Origin: Hygrophila difformis
Lineage: Eukaryota > Streptophyta > Magnoliopsida > Lamiales > Acanthaceae
NCBI GenBank assembly: GCA_030278955.1
Contig: JAOANR010000002.1
Location: forward strand, 8,979,982 to 9,043,981
Length of the DNA stretch: 64,000 nt
Reading direction: 5' to 3'
Under the pieces are notes generated by a model. That model was not told where the DNA came from and did not search any database. It worked only from the letters and a program-made list of their open reading frames with translations. Shown here in pieces: positions 10,350-21,164 of the stretch; positions within the stretch are counted from its first letter, which is position 1, and each line of letters starts with the position of its first letter. The position numbers were made by a program, and so were the translations under genes.

Positions 10350-11586
10350 TTAATTCTGATGGTGTGACCCTTCAGATTAAATTCTATACCATTATCCTTT
10401 CTTACCCATGGTTTTTGATTTTCAAGAAAACTTAATCCCAAAAACATAACCCCATTGTCTTTTCCGGCGGTGCCTAGGACTCTGATCTCGTGTCCTGCAA
10501 TTTCAATTGTTGCTTCATAGGTTCCAATTGATGGCTGCTGCAAGTAGTATAAGTCATCACATGGAAAACGGTTAATCTTTTCAGTGATGTCGAAAATTAC
10601 TCGTATTTCTTTCCATCCTTCAGGGCATTTAATCTTTATATTATCTACCCCAATGGATTGAGGAGTTAGATCTTTGATGAACTCCTTCCCTTTATATGCC
10701 ATAATTCTGTCTTCCGAAAAAGACATACCATACTCAATTCTAGCACTCGTTGATCTGTCTAGAATTGGATGATCTCTTATCTGTATGTCTACTCCTCCTA
10801 ACCTTGGAATCTGGGTAGGATTTGGAGTCATGACTTTAGCAAATTCCTTGAAAATTCTAGGAATTTCTATATATTCTTTCCTGAGAAATAAGTCAGAATG
10901 ATGACTATTGGAAAGTGCATACGAGATTCTATAAGTTATGGAATATGGTCTGTTCCCTTCTTTCATCAGATCTTTTCTTTTGAAATCCTGATGAAGGATT
11001 AGCACTCTGCTAAAGTCTTGGTCGGCTAAGTTGTAGGAAATTCTGGGATGAATGTCAAACATTAACTTCCCTGCATATAAATTTCCTACCATAGTCCCAA
11101 GAAGACCATCTCTAAGGTTATTGATTCTTCTATCAGTGACTGATAGATGTAATCAGAATCAATGCCTTCTTTGAAGGTTGCCTTAATTACTACTTCGATG
11201 GCTCCTATGTGGATCCATTTCATAGTAATGAAAATTTCTCCCTTCATTTTGCTTAATTCCTCTAGAATTTCTTCTTTAGGAATTAATTGCATATCCATAA
11301 TATTACAAGTAAGTTCCATAGGAATTGCAAACTCACCTGCACTTACCTTGTAGATGATGTTATGTCTTCGCTGGTTGAGTCCCATCTGGTTAAGAACTCG
11401 TCCAATCCCTCCAATTCTAAATCCGTCATATGGGCTGAGGTTGGAATCTTGTCGCATAATTCTTTCCATGGTTCGATTCGAGATCGTCATCCTTGAAAAG
11501 AATCCAGACAGGTTTTCAGTGGTCTGAATCCTGTCCTCTTCAGTCAGACTCGGTTGAAGATCCATCTGAATATGAGTCCGAGTCAC
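10346..11586 (-). pseudogene. EPRV movement protein (30K superfamily), one frameshift
   Basis: Block 11586-11086 contains KWIHIGAIEVVIKATF and GIDSD, fitting the core beta-strand region and conserved Asp of caulimovirid 30K movement proteins. Block 11092-10346 continues with NLYAGKLMFDIHP and SITYRISYALSN. The two overlap by a few bases and are out of frame with each other, so one indel near 11095-11120 splits the gene. The product would gate plasmodesmata for cell-to-cell movement. The start overlaps the coat-protein end by 47 nt (11540-11586). The C-terminal part runs directly into the protease region. Confidence 0.7.
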
Positions 11587-12917
11587 TTCTTAATTCTTCC
11601 TCGTAGATGCTTTCATCCGAGGGGATGTCCTCAAACTGATAGGCTGGTACCAGCTTTCCATGGTAGACCGCTTCCACGATATCCTCCGTGGCTTCGTACA
11701 TTCGTATCTCATGATTCTGAGGGCAATCGGGTGAGATATGACATTTGGCTCCACACTTCCAACAGTTGCAGTCCTTGAAACTTTCGTTGGCTCGGGTATG
11801 GGCTCGTCTGAACGTTCTTGGACGTCGTTCTTCCCGTGCTCCTTGTTGCTGAGCTAGTTGAACCTTGGGATGAACTCTTCGTCGTTCCCATTCTTTGTCC
11901 AGTTTTGTATGATCTGGCCTTGCCCTTGGACAACCATGCTCTTCTTCTTCGGAATGGAGGTCTTCTGAAACTCTTACTGTATGAGCCTCGACTCTTCTTC
12001 TTTCTTCTTTTTTCTTCTGATTCTCCTATAATTGTTGGAAAATCGTTATTTTCAAAGCAAATAGGGGTTCTATTTATTTTACCTCTTAGTCTCTTGATGT
12101 TCTTTTGGGCTGCTGCCTGTTGACACCATTCTCTGAGCTTATCCTTTAAGAAGGACATTCTCCGGGCTATTGAATCCACTGTACCAGGGGGAACTGTGTA
12201 CGATTGGATCAACATCTCTCTCCATGGGCTGCAGATCTTTGCAAAGAACATGGGACATGCTACTTCAGCTGTCATCTTACTCCGAAAATAATATTTACGA
12301 AACCGGTAGATATATTCGTCTACTACGCAAATACTTCTTAACTCCATACCCAATAGTGCTTGGGTATAGACCCTGATTTTTTCGGTTCTCTATTCTTCAA
12401 AATAACCATCTCCTACAAAATGGGTTTTGAATAAGAGGCCAAATCTTTCGAAGATTGTGCTTTTGGATTCTCCCTCGAGTATTTGCTCCTTTATAGCAGC
12501 CGTGGAGTTTTTCCAGCCCAGCTTTGCCCATCCTTCGAGACTTAGCTCTATTAATCTGACAAAGTTTTCTTTATCGAGATCCAAGGTGGTTGCTGCAATC
12601 TTCATTGAAGATACCCATTCGTCGATCAGGTCTTCGATGTTTCGGAATTCGATAACGTCGAGGTTCAGTGTTATGCCATACGGATTTAATGGTTGTAACA
12701 TCGTTTTAGCCCACGGTATGGATTCTGGTGCTCTACTTGGGTTCCGTCCTGGGTTTCGTCTTGCATTGAGATGCACCTCAGGATACCTGTTTATGTGGAA
12801 GTCTGTACTTTCTCTCATTGGGACATCAGGCGGTCTATCGTGGGTCACGTTGGATCCTGATTCTTCCGCATAACCCAGCTGAAGAACTTCATTGGATTTT
12901 ATACTAACTAGATCCAT
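11540..12917 (-). pseudogene. EPRV coat protein with CCHC zinc knuckle
   Basis: ATG at 12917. The first block runs to an in-frame TAG at 12392-12390 and resumes in the same frame (12353-11709), so a single nonsense codon interrupts it. The middle is Lys/Arg-rich (EKRRKKKSRG, FRRPPFRRRR), as in caulimovirid coat proteins. The zinc knuckle CWKCGAKCHISPDC (C-x2-C-x4-H-x4-C, near 11760) lies in a different frame from the block end, showing a frameshift somewhere around 11800-11850. After it comes an acidic, Ser/Asp/Glu-rich tail ending in TGA at 11542-11540. Confidence 0.75.
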
Positions 12918-12943
12918 AATCCCAAGTTGGGAAAATGATTATG

Positions 12944-13366
12944 CTAATTCTTGTAGATCTGATAGATCTGCCCTGGAAACACTCGTTCGACTGTTTTCAG
13001 GAGATCGATCATAAGCTCTTCTTGTGATTTCTGCTTTGGAACCATTGTTTCTTTACCTTTTTGGTGTAAAGCTTGTACTGGTTCAAATGCATCTCTAATA
13101 TTGGCTTGGTTATTCTTGGAAGATCCATGAATATCCTTCTGTCTTTTCTTGATATCCGAAATGTCAAATTTCAGATTCAAAATCTCTTTCTTTATATCTT
13201 GAAATAATTTCAAGATCTCCTCTGTTGACTGATTCAAGTTATCTATTTTTCCAGGTATAATTAATACCCGGTTACCATAATCTTGAATCGTCTTTTGGAT
13301 TTCTCTTAAGTCTTGTGAAAACTTAGAGCTATCCGGATCAATTTCTTTCTAGTCAGTTCCTCTCAT
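12944..13366 (-). pseudogene. EPRV first ORF, coiled-coil protein
   Basis: Starts at an ATG at 13366-13364 and meets an in-frame TAG at 13351-13349 (sixth codon), after which the frame is open to 12944. The readable part is rich in Leu, Ile, Lys, Glu and Asp with heptad-like spacing (IKKEILNLKFDISDIKKRQK), suggesting a coiled coil. Position (first ORF after the PBS leader, before coat protein) and the coiled coil recall virion-associated or small N-terminal proteins of caulimovirids. Homology is not demonstrable by eye. The coat-protein ATG follows 26 nt downstream. Confidence 0.5.
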
Positions 13367-13572
13367 TTTTATGAAAGAAATTTATTTTAATATTATCTTG
13401 TCTTATGGACAAGTTCAAGAATTTCCTTTGGAAATTTCTATTTTTTATTTCCAAATTTTGGAAATAACCCGTAGGTTTCAAATTGTTTGAATCCATAAAA
13501 TAATTAAATCTTCACCATTAAGAGATAAAATATTATAAATAATATAATTAATATGTTCTTCAATAAAACCTA

Positions 13573-13585
13573 GGCTCTGATACCA
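13573..13585 (-). promoter_or_regulatory. EPRV primer-binding site for initiator tRNA-Met
   Basis: The minus strand reads TGGTATCAGAGCC, complementary to the 3' end of plant initiator tRNA-Met, the primer of caulimovirids and many plant LTR elements. It stands about 220 nt upstream of the first viral ORF with no LTR before it, which fits a pararetrovirus. Confidence 0.8.
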
Positions 13586-13707
13586 ATTTTCAAGCGCATT
13601 GGGTGTCATTTATATAATGAAAAATTAAGTATATTGAGGAAGGACTAAAGTAAATAAAGTCAAACTTTCTTGGGGTTTAAATGAAAGAAAGGGAAAGTTG
13701 TTTAGGG

Positions 13708-16700
13708 TTTTTTTTTTTTTTGAGGGAAAAGGATCTATTTCATTTATAATCCAATCCAAGAGTAATAGTACAAGTTCAAAAAGGAGTTGGACTCCATCAA
13801 AACAAAACCACAAAAGCAACAGTGACCCTCAAAATCAGACCTACTCATGGCCAACTAAAAACTTGCACACAGAGCACTGTAAACACACTCCGCAAGTAGC
13901 AGCAGCAGCAATCTGCAGCATCAGGCAGCACCTACGGCTTCCATGTAGCAGCAGTATCATCATGGAGCACCCACCACGCCAAGCAACAACAACAGCAAAG
14001 ATTTTTACTATCTAACTTAAAGGTGCACAGATATTGTCTCATACACAGTCAGTATGCAATGAGCCACTTGAGAAACATTCATACTCACATCCAAACTTCG
14101 ACCTCTCCTGCTACTACGCCCAATAGTCAGCTGCATTATTTCGTTCCCACAATATATGTTCGACTCTAACTGTTGCAACGGTATATGTCAGCGCATCCAC
14201 GACTCGGGACTTCATTGATTTCCCATTATCACAATACTAGAACAATACATCTTTTTGTAGCATAATATCCCAAAACGCAGCGGCACCGACATTCTATAAA
14301 AACAAATATTACACGCGGCTCCATTCTCGAAGTCTTTTACAGCGCAATCTGGCAAGCAGATTCCCAATGTGCAAGACCCTCTCGTCCACTACAACAACTT
14401 AACAACGCTCCCAGTACCAACCAGACATCAAGAATTGTGGGTGCATTCCTTCGAGTAGAGACATAACAGTAGAGCTCGGAGGTGATGTATTCGTGAGACA
14501 GACTCAAAACTTGCTTCAAACTCACATCTCCCCTGCATAGTAACTCATCCATTGCATCGAATACTAGGGGTATGGACAATACTGAAGGCATAGCAAGATG
14601 ATAGGTTAATAGGGACAACGCAAAAAGGGTAGTGAGTCTGTAATAATTTATGGGACCATCTATGCATTTCAAACCAATAAATACTTAACCGTGTTGCGGA
14701 GCCGATTCCTCCGTTGTCCCAAGTGACACGACCCCTAAAAGCAATCCTCCCATATAGTGCATAGAGCATAGCACTTATACACAACTCCCAAACGTACTAT
14801 CTAATAACTTTCTAACAAAAACAACCTCTATATCTAAGCTCAAACCTCTTTATTTTATTCTGTTTTTTTTTTCAACATCCTTCCTGCAACATATTCTTTT
14901 TTCCGTGTTTTCTGCCTTTACTTCTTATTTTTTTTTCTTTTTTTTTTCAATAAATTTCGCCTGCCTTCTCAAAAGCATATGATAATGTCCTCCTCCCATT
15001 CCAAAATCGTTCCAAATACCCCAAGCAATCTCAGCTACTTACTAGCAACACCGGAAGAATTATTGCTGAAATGCATATCTAGTCCCAAAAACAAGAACAA
15101 GGGTATCTGTAATGGTATGACAGGGAGAAGAAAAAGGAGGTTATGGCTCATGTAGGATAGAAAAAACGTAGGGGGGATGAAGATCTGTTCACAATAGATT
15201 GAGTCACAAGTCTTGGTCAGGGTGAGCATGATCTCGGGAGAGAATTAAAGGGTGATACTCAAGAAAGTGCCCTAGTACCCATATCATCTCCGATGCACCC
15301 GAATGAACTACTGCAGGCTCAACATGAGAATTGAATCAAGTTCAAGACTTTCAGAATAAACATCACCTGTAGTCACATTCGAAGAAGCGTATGCTCGACT
15401 CTCCCAGATTCAATTGTCTGATGGCCTATCATATATATTGCAGGAGGTAGACATTCCCATGCATACGTCCCCACCAACTACAGCCAACCTTCACTCCCCA
15501 TGAATACGTCCCCACCAACTACAGCCAACCTTCAATTTTGCCTTCCCCCGCCGCTCGTCTCCTTGCCCATAAATCCGCAAGCTCATTCCTTTCTCTCAAA
15601 TGTGATTTACTTTAACTTCACCCACAAAATTTAGAATCGCCAGGACTGGCGCCAAGTACTTGGACAATCTGCATGGGGTTTTTTCCGACTCATTCAACCA
15701 ACGAACCACATTTTGCGAATCGCATTCAAAGATAATTTTAGGGATAGGGAACCCTTGATCATAAAGAATCGCCTTGCAAACTCTATGTATAGCTGCCATC
15801 TCCGCTTCATTTGAGTCTTTACATCCAATATTGTCAGAAAGGATGTAAATCACATCACCCCTATCATTCCTTATAACCCCTCCAACTCCGGCCGGCCCCA
15901 GATTCCCCAGAGACGAGCCATCCGAATTTACTTTCCACCAACCAACCCCGGGCCTTTCCCATACCAATCCATTTCTGTGTGTTTCTATTCGTTTGCCGAC
16001 CTGCCTTGACAGCCCTCTCAGTACACTTTCGTTCATATATGTCAAGTTGCCTTCCAATCCTCCTCCATATGCTTGTCACCACAGACCCAACCTCCATTTA
16101 ACCTCATCTGCTACTATGTTTATGTCAAAAGGCACCCCTTTGAAAGCAGCCTCATTTCGCCACCTCCAAATGGATTATATAATAGCCATCCCAACCAATA
16201 GCCAAGTCTCCTTCTGCCCCTTTCTAAACTGTACCCCAAAGCACCACCTCAAAATATCATTCACCTTGCCCGGCCCTGCCCACCTCAAGCCAAACCACCT
16301 CACCCCCTCATACCATAACCCACTAGTTGCTACACACTTACAAAACAAATGATCTAATGACTCAATATCAACCCCACAGCATGGACACAATGCACTCGAC
16401 CATTGGATGCAATTTCTAGATGCCAGTACCTCTCTGACTGGGATAGCTCCATGGAAGAGCTTCCAGACCAAAAAACTTTGCTTTAGCCGGGCATTTTAGC
16501 TTCCACAAACTATTCCAAGGTCCCTGAACTCCTGTCCCACCTGTTGCTGTTCTATGCTGCCAACTTGATCGGGTGGAAAATCTACCATTGTCTCCATCCA
16601 ACCACCGAACACGATCATCCAAGTATCTGTTTAAAGTTTGAGTGCCAAGAACCTGCATGAAGTCATCCCACACCTCCTTCTCCCAATCAAAAAGCGGCCT

Positions 16701-16810
16701 CTTCAATTCAATATTCCACACCCATTCGAAGCCACACCATCGACCATACTCCATTATTCGGCCCTCTTTGTTCAATGCTAAAGCAAATAATCTTGGGAAT
16801 GTATCCTCTC
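13708..16810 (-). mobile_element. L1-type LINE, 5'-truncated
   Basis: The 3' end is marked by a 14-nt poly(A) on the minus strand (T run 13708-13721), preceded by a 3' UTR of about 1.8 kb ending TAAATGAAATAGATCC and TTTTCCCTC, a common end of plant LINEs. The C-terminal part of ORF2 lies at 15596-16810. The 5' end breaks off within ORF2 near 16810. A convincing target duplication was not found, so the right limit is approximate. Confidence 0.75.
15596..16810 (-). pseudogene. LINE ORF2 C-terminal part (RT connection, zf-RVT, RNase H)
   Basis: Three blocks in different frames. Upstream of about 16416 are FPRLFALALNKEGRI, a Trp-rich DWEKEVWDDF stretch and GRFSTRSSW. Block 16471-16175 carries the RT zinc-binding motif around CPCCGVDIESLDHLFCKC. 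Block 16057-15596 is an RNase H of the plant-LINE type (WWKVNSDGSSLGNLGPAGVG, later NEAEMAAI and IFECDSQNVVRWL). Frame changes between the blocks and loss of the RT core make it a dead fragment. Confidence 0.75.
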
Positions 16811-16824
16811 AACACCAATCTACA

Positions 16825-18312
16825 AAAAGGGAAAGGAAAATATTGTTGCAGACGCCCTATCCCGAAGAACAGCCTTGGCGGCCATTGCCACAACGCATTT
16901 GATAGGCTCCGAGCATATTAAGGATCAATATGCCACTGAACCTGACTTCAAGGAATTCTGGGCAGAAACCGAAAGGCACGGGTTCAAGGAGTTTTTTAAG
17001 CTCGATGGATTTCTATATTTCGAGTACCGGCTGTGCATTCCTAAGGGATCCGTTCGCGAGTTATTGATCAAAGAAGTTCACAACGGAGAACTTATGGGAC
17101 ATTTCGGGAGGATTGCCACTTTTGGTATTTTGAGCGAGCGATTTTATTGGCCGGGAATGAGAAAGGAAGTGGATGATCTGATATCCAAGTGCATCGTCTG
17201 TCTGAAGGCGAAATCCACTTCGAAGCCACATGGGTTGTACATGCCCCTACCAATTCCCGAGGGACCATGGATTGATCTTTCTATGGACTTCGTGCTAGGA
17301 CTACCACGGACTGCTCGGAACAAGGATTCCATATTTGTAGTGGTAGGGCTCATTTTATCCCTTGCACGAAGACCAATGACGCCCACCACATCGCCAAATT
17401 ATTCTTCAAGGAAGTGGTGCGTCTCCATGGGATCCCTAAGACGATCGTGTTGGACCGCGACACGAAATTTGTCAGCTACTTTTGGAAATCTCTGTGGCAT
17501 GAGATTGGCACGAAGCTGTTGTTCTCCATAGCATATCACCCTCAAAGAGACGGGCAAACTGAAGCCGTCAACAGAGTGTTGGGTAATCTGCTGTGGATTA
17601 TTACTGCTTCAAGCTACAAGAGCTGGGACGAGTGTCTGCCCTACATAGAGTTTGCATATAATAGACACGTCCACAGTGCCCTAACATGTCACCGTTTGAA
17701 ATTGTCTATGGTTTCAACCCACTGACCCCTGTTGATTTGCTGCCATTGCCCCGCAATGAGCATTTTAATGTTAATGGCAGGGACAGGGCTCGGGCTATCC
17801 AAGAGCTTCACAAAAACATCCAGGAGAGCCTCAAGAAGGCCACAGAGACATACGTGAAATATGCCAACAGAGGACGAAAGAAGCTGCTATTAAAGCCCGG
17901 AGATTGGGTTTGGCTCCATATGAGAAAGGAGAGATTTCCACTGAAACGTCGCGACAAACTTTCCCCATGGGGGGACGGTCCATTCAGAGTGTTGGAGAAG
18001 ATCAATGACAATGCATACAGGTTAGAACTGCCGCCTGAGTATGGAATTAATGCCACTTTTCATGTTGCAGATCTCGCCCTCTACGAGGAAGACAGGGAAG
18101 AGCTTGTTCAGTTGATGGCTCAACCTTCTCAAGCGGGAGGGGATGGCGTGGGAGCCAAATCTGCAGCATTAATTATTCCATCTGGACCATGCTCCAGGAC
18201 CAGGACCCGGAAGTTCACGGACCAGATTGCCACCCTTCTCAAGACTGCAGAATTCTCGGATGAAATCAACAGAGAAGAAGGTAGCAGTCTGAAAGCATTG
18301 ATCCTGATCTAG
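16825..18312 (+). pseudogene. Ty3/gypsy pol fragment F: RNase H end and integrase
   Basis: Begins inside RNase H (GKENIVADALSRR, the last catalytic Asp region). Integrase follows: the HHCC zinc finger (HNGELMGHF to CIVC), the first catalytic Asp in SMDFVLGLP, the second in LDRDTKF, Glu in GQTEAVNR, then [12 protein letters not shown] and the GPF-type C-terminal domain (GDGPFRVLEKINDNAYRL). A GPCSRTRTRKF tail follows; no chromodomain is seen. Two frame breaks are visible: loss of some 20 nt near 17347, just after SIFVVV, and a shift near 17680. Everything upstream of RNase H is missing. Confidence 0.8.
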
Positions 18313-18582
18313 CTCGAAGAGGTCGGAGGATGGAATCTCCAATTTTGAAGAAATAAGCCATCGTCGTCGCCGGTGAGTCACCGGAGGATCACCGGAGAGG
18401 TCACCGGAGCACCGGAGCATCATCGGAGGTCAAAACGGAGCTCGCCGGAAAGTTGGCCGGAGGTCGGCTGGAACCACCGCCGGACGTCGGACAATTTTCG
18501 GACAAGTCGGAAGATGATCGGACATAATATTTTGTAATAGTGTAGGAATAAGGACACTCAATTTGGCTAAGGCATGAGAAGT

Positions 18583-18979
18583 GATGCAGTCTAAACCGCA
18601 TCACCCTTGATGCGGTCTTTCCAACCGCATCGCATCACCCTCAGCCTTGCCAAAGTCGATGCGGTCTAATGCGATGCGGTCACTTTAAACCGCATCGCCT
18701 AAACCGCATTGCATCCCTTGTGCGTATTTCCAAGTCTCGAGCTCGATGCGGTTCCCCTCGATGCGGTCTCAAACCGCATCACATAAATCGCATTAGCTTG
18801 AGAGATGAAAGCAGAATCCGATGCAGTCTCTTTTGTCCGATGCGGTTTAAACCGCATCGCCCCCTTTTAAACTGCATCGCCTCATTTTGTAATAGATAGG
18901 TCCATTTACACTTGATGCGGTCTTTCTTACTCGATGCGGTATAAACCGCATCACTTCCGTTAAACCGCATCCGGTCTAG
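18583..18979 (+). repeat. Palindrome array, GATGCGGT/ACCGCATC family
   Basis: By eye, eight exact GATGCGGT and seven exact ACCGCATC half-sites occur in about 400 bp, plus variants (GATGCAGT, ACCGCATT). At 18839-18858 they join into the perfect palindrome GATGCGGTTTAAACCGCATC. Elsewhere the arms are separated by 4-10 bp, and some are nested (an outer GATGCGGTCTA / TAAACCGCAT pair around an inner pair at 18658-18712). The array ends about 80 bp upstream of the TATA box at 19059. Confidence 0.9.
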
Positions 18980-19058
18980 TCTTTGATGTATTTTTTTTCA
19001 TTTCTTTTATTTCGCTTTGTTGTTTAATCCTTTCTAATGGTTGTTTAATGGGTTGGTC

Positions 19059-19066
19059 TATATATA
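19059..19066 (+). promoter_or_regulatory. TATA box downstream of palindrome array
   Basis: TATATATA followed by GACATTCCCC and a pyrimidine-rich leader. It is the best candidate core promoter of the presumed LTR of fragment F, with the palindromes filling its upstream region. Confidence 0.45.
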
Positions 19067-19439
19067 TGACATTCCCCTCATTTGTAAGACATTTTTTGCT
19101 GGAATGAAAATTATCCTTTCTCTTCAAAAGATCATTTGTGAGTTTACACACATTCTCACACACTCTTTGTATGTTTGCTTGGAAACATTCATCAATCTTG
19201 GATTGAAGCATCCTTGTTGATTACACAAACCGAGGCTCGAGTTGAAGGATTGGGTTGAGGTCAAGGTTTCTACACTTTGGTTCCTTTCCCTGACGGCCCT
19301 TGTTGCGGTTTTGTTTCCTTATCCCTTCATTTTCATTTCGGTTCTTGTTCATCTCCTTTCTTAATCTTCCGCATAATCTCTCTCTTAATCCTTTCTAATC
19401 AAGTTAGTAACCAAGAGATCCATGGCAGTTGGGCTACCC

Positions 19440-19560
19440 TTTTGCACCGCCAATGAGAAGCCGCCATTAATTCCTCCCCATTGCTGAAGAGGGGATTCGA
19501 ACCTAGGTGAAGTGCATTTCTCACCCGCGCGCGTGCCATCCGGATACACAACTTTTCATG
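19440..19560 (-). mobile_element. SINE-like or Pol III B-box-containing repeat
   Basis: The minus strand carries GGTTCGAATCCC, an exact Pol III B box, with GGCACGCGCGCGGGTGAG, a possible degenerate A box, about 30 bp upstream. No tail or target duplication was recognised. It may instead be chance or a tRNA-derived part of the LTR. Confidence 0.3.
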
Positions 19561-20370
19561 TTATCATATGCAATTTGTTAAATATATATAATATTTTTAT
19601 ATATAAATGTGTAAATTAATAACTTAAAGATTAATATAAAAATTGATATTAATTAAATAAATAATAGAATAATTTATTAATTAAATAAAATATAAAATTA
19701 AATTAAATGGGTAAAATTAATTAAAACACTAATGAAATGTAAGAAAACAGAAATTAATATGATTAAATATTAATTAAATTAAATTTTTTATAAAATACTA
19801 AATTCCATAATAAAAATTAAAAATAAAATATCCAAAATAAAATTCAATAATTAATATGAATAATTCGGTCGCTAATTCTATCGGTAATAGCGATCCAATA
19901 TGTTCGATCGCAAATTTTATCGCTAAATTGACTTTTTCTTGTAGTTAATTAAATTAAAATATAAAATATAAATTAAAATTATATTAATTAAATAATAAAG
20001 AATTTATTAATTAAATAAAATATAAAATAAAATTAATTAAATCAAGAAAAATTAAAATCAATGAATTAATTAAAATAATAAAATTATTCAAAATTAAAAC
20101 AAATGTAAATAATAACATAAATTTATTTTTTAATAAAAAATACTATGAGTCAAGAATTAAAAATAAATTAATTAAATAAATTATTGAATTCAATAATTAA
20201 ATTAGTAAATAAATAAATAATTAAATTATAAAATAAATAATTAATTAATTTTCTCAAATAAATAAATAATTAAATTATACAAATAATCAAATAAATGTTG
20301 AATAAAAAAATAAAATAAATAATAAAATAATGAAAAAAATAATAAGAATTTAAAAAAAAACTGAAATAAC
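19561..20370. other. AT-rich low-complexity region with one CACTA-like end
   Basis: Mostly AATTAAATAAAT-type sequence. At 19866-19937 repeated GCGATC/CGATCG words lead to TTTTTCTTGTAGT, which resembles a decayed CACTA right end with subterminal repeats. No coding sequence. Confidence 0.35.
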
Positions 20371-20619
20371 TACAGACCCCAAATTGGGGTCGGTAATGGG
20401 GTCGGTAATTGTTACCGACCCCAAATCGGCTCGGTAATCGGGTCGGTAACGCCGGCCACATTAATTGTGGTCGGTGTTCTGGTTGTCAAATGCTCCGGGG
20501 TCACAATAACGGCTACATATTACCGACCTCATTTTGGGGTCGGTAATGGAGTCGGTAAATCCGACCCGGACTATGGTGGTCGGGAATTGGGGTCGGTAAT
20601 TGGGTTTTTTCTTATAGTG
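20371..20619. mobile_element. CACTA-like terminus with GGGGTCGGTA subterminal palindromes
   Basis: Ends in TTTTTTCTTATAGTG, i.e. CACTATAAGAAAAAA on the other strand, fitting CACTA (En/Spm) termini. Inside, TACCGACCCC and GGGGTCGGTA alternate at least eight times, giving palindromes such as TACCGACCCC-AAATT-GGGGTCGGTA. Subterminal inverted repeats bind the transposase in this superfamily. The opposite CACTA end is not seen, so only one terminus is called. Confidence 0.5.
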
Positions 20620-21164
20620 CTAATCTACCCTTATATTAAATACTAACTATCACCACATAAAATACTATGCCCAAAAGTTTTGGGACACTTTTAACGACAC
20701 GGATGGAGTATCAAATAGAACCAAGGAGTATGCTATTGAGTATTCAAAGCATCACTAGTTTCTCTTTCAAATTTTAATGGGTTGCCCTGTATCGGCCTTG
20801 GGTGCTTAGCTAGGGGCTTTTCTTATTGTTGCCAATTGATCACGCGTTTTAAGAAATTAACTAGTATTATCTCCACCCAAGTGGGTCGGCGGGATGGTAA
20901 TTATGGTATATAATAAGATAGATAAAATATTTTATATAGTCTCATATAAAGATAATAAAACTATTGAAATGCAATATTGATCTATTGGCGAATACGAAAT
21001 AAGACACACTCAAATGTGCTTGAATTTTGTATGAAATAATTATTATTCGCTAAAGTATTTCGTCCGGCAATTGTGTATATAATTAATTTACCAAAAATTA
21101 AAATATGAAATATTAATTGTTCAAATCTAGATAATTAAACTTAATATTTTTTTTTTATTTTGGA
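20620..21164. other. Intergenic, MITE remnant
   Basis: Contains TTTTGGGACACTTTTAA and GACACGGATGGAGTA (about 20672-20710), the kind of end seen in Stowaway MITEs; the other end is not evident. The rest is AT-rich DNA up to the solo LTR. Confidence 0.35.

Larger units (their letters stand above)
6042..13585 (-). mobile_element. Endogenous pararetrovirus (caulimovirid-like), near full length, decayed
   Basis: Reading the minus strand from the PBS at 13585, the order is leader, ORF1, coat protein with CCHC finger, movement protein, retropepsin, RT, RNase H, a further ORF, an intergenic promoter and a leader that stops near 6042. That span (about 7.5 kb) is the size of a whole caulimovirid genome opened near the PBS. 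There are no LTRs and no integrase, which separates it from Ty3 elements. Coat before movement protein, with a separate downstream ORF, resembles cavemovirus/solendovirus order; the genus is not established. Several in-frame stops and frameshifts make it an old non-functional copy. No target duplication was identified. Confidence 0.8.
18313..19560 (+). mobile_element. Presumed 3' LTR of Ty3 fragment F
   Basis: Follows the pol end directly. It contains a palindrome array (18583-18979), a TATA box TATATATA (19059-19066), then a pyrimidine-rich leader of about 450 bp. That order (repeats, TATA, leader) is U3-R-U5-like. The exact LTR ends and a 5' partner are not seen, so the designation is inferred from position. 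Confidence 0.45.

Noticed and set aside
7229..13366. EPRV ORFs as a functional virus genome
   Set aside because: At least three nonsense codons and several frameshifts, plus loss of the RNase H end, show a decayed copy.
14337..14784. Minus-strand frames of 111 and 79 codons
   Set aside because: They lie in the LINE 3' untranslated part between RNase H and the poly(A) tail and show no domain.
13682..16840. AAAGGGAAAG near both ends of the LINE as a target duplication
   Set aside because: The left copy is not adjacent to the poly(A) tract and the right copy lies within Ty3 RNase H sequence, so they do not flank the insertion.
18583..18979. CRISPR-like array from regularly recurring short repeats
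   Set aside because: Repeats are palindromes in both orientations with irregular 0-50 bp spacing, in a plant retroelement context; no cas genes and no unique equal-length spacers.
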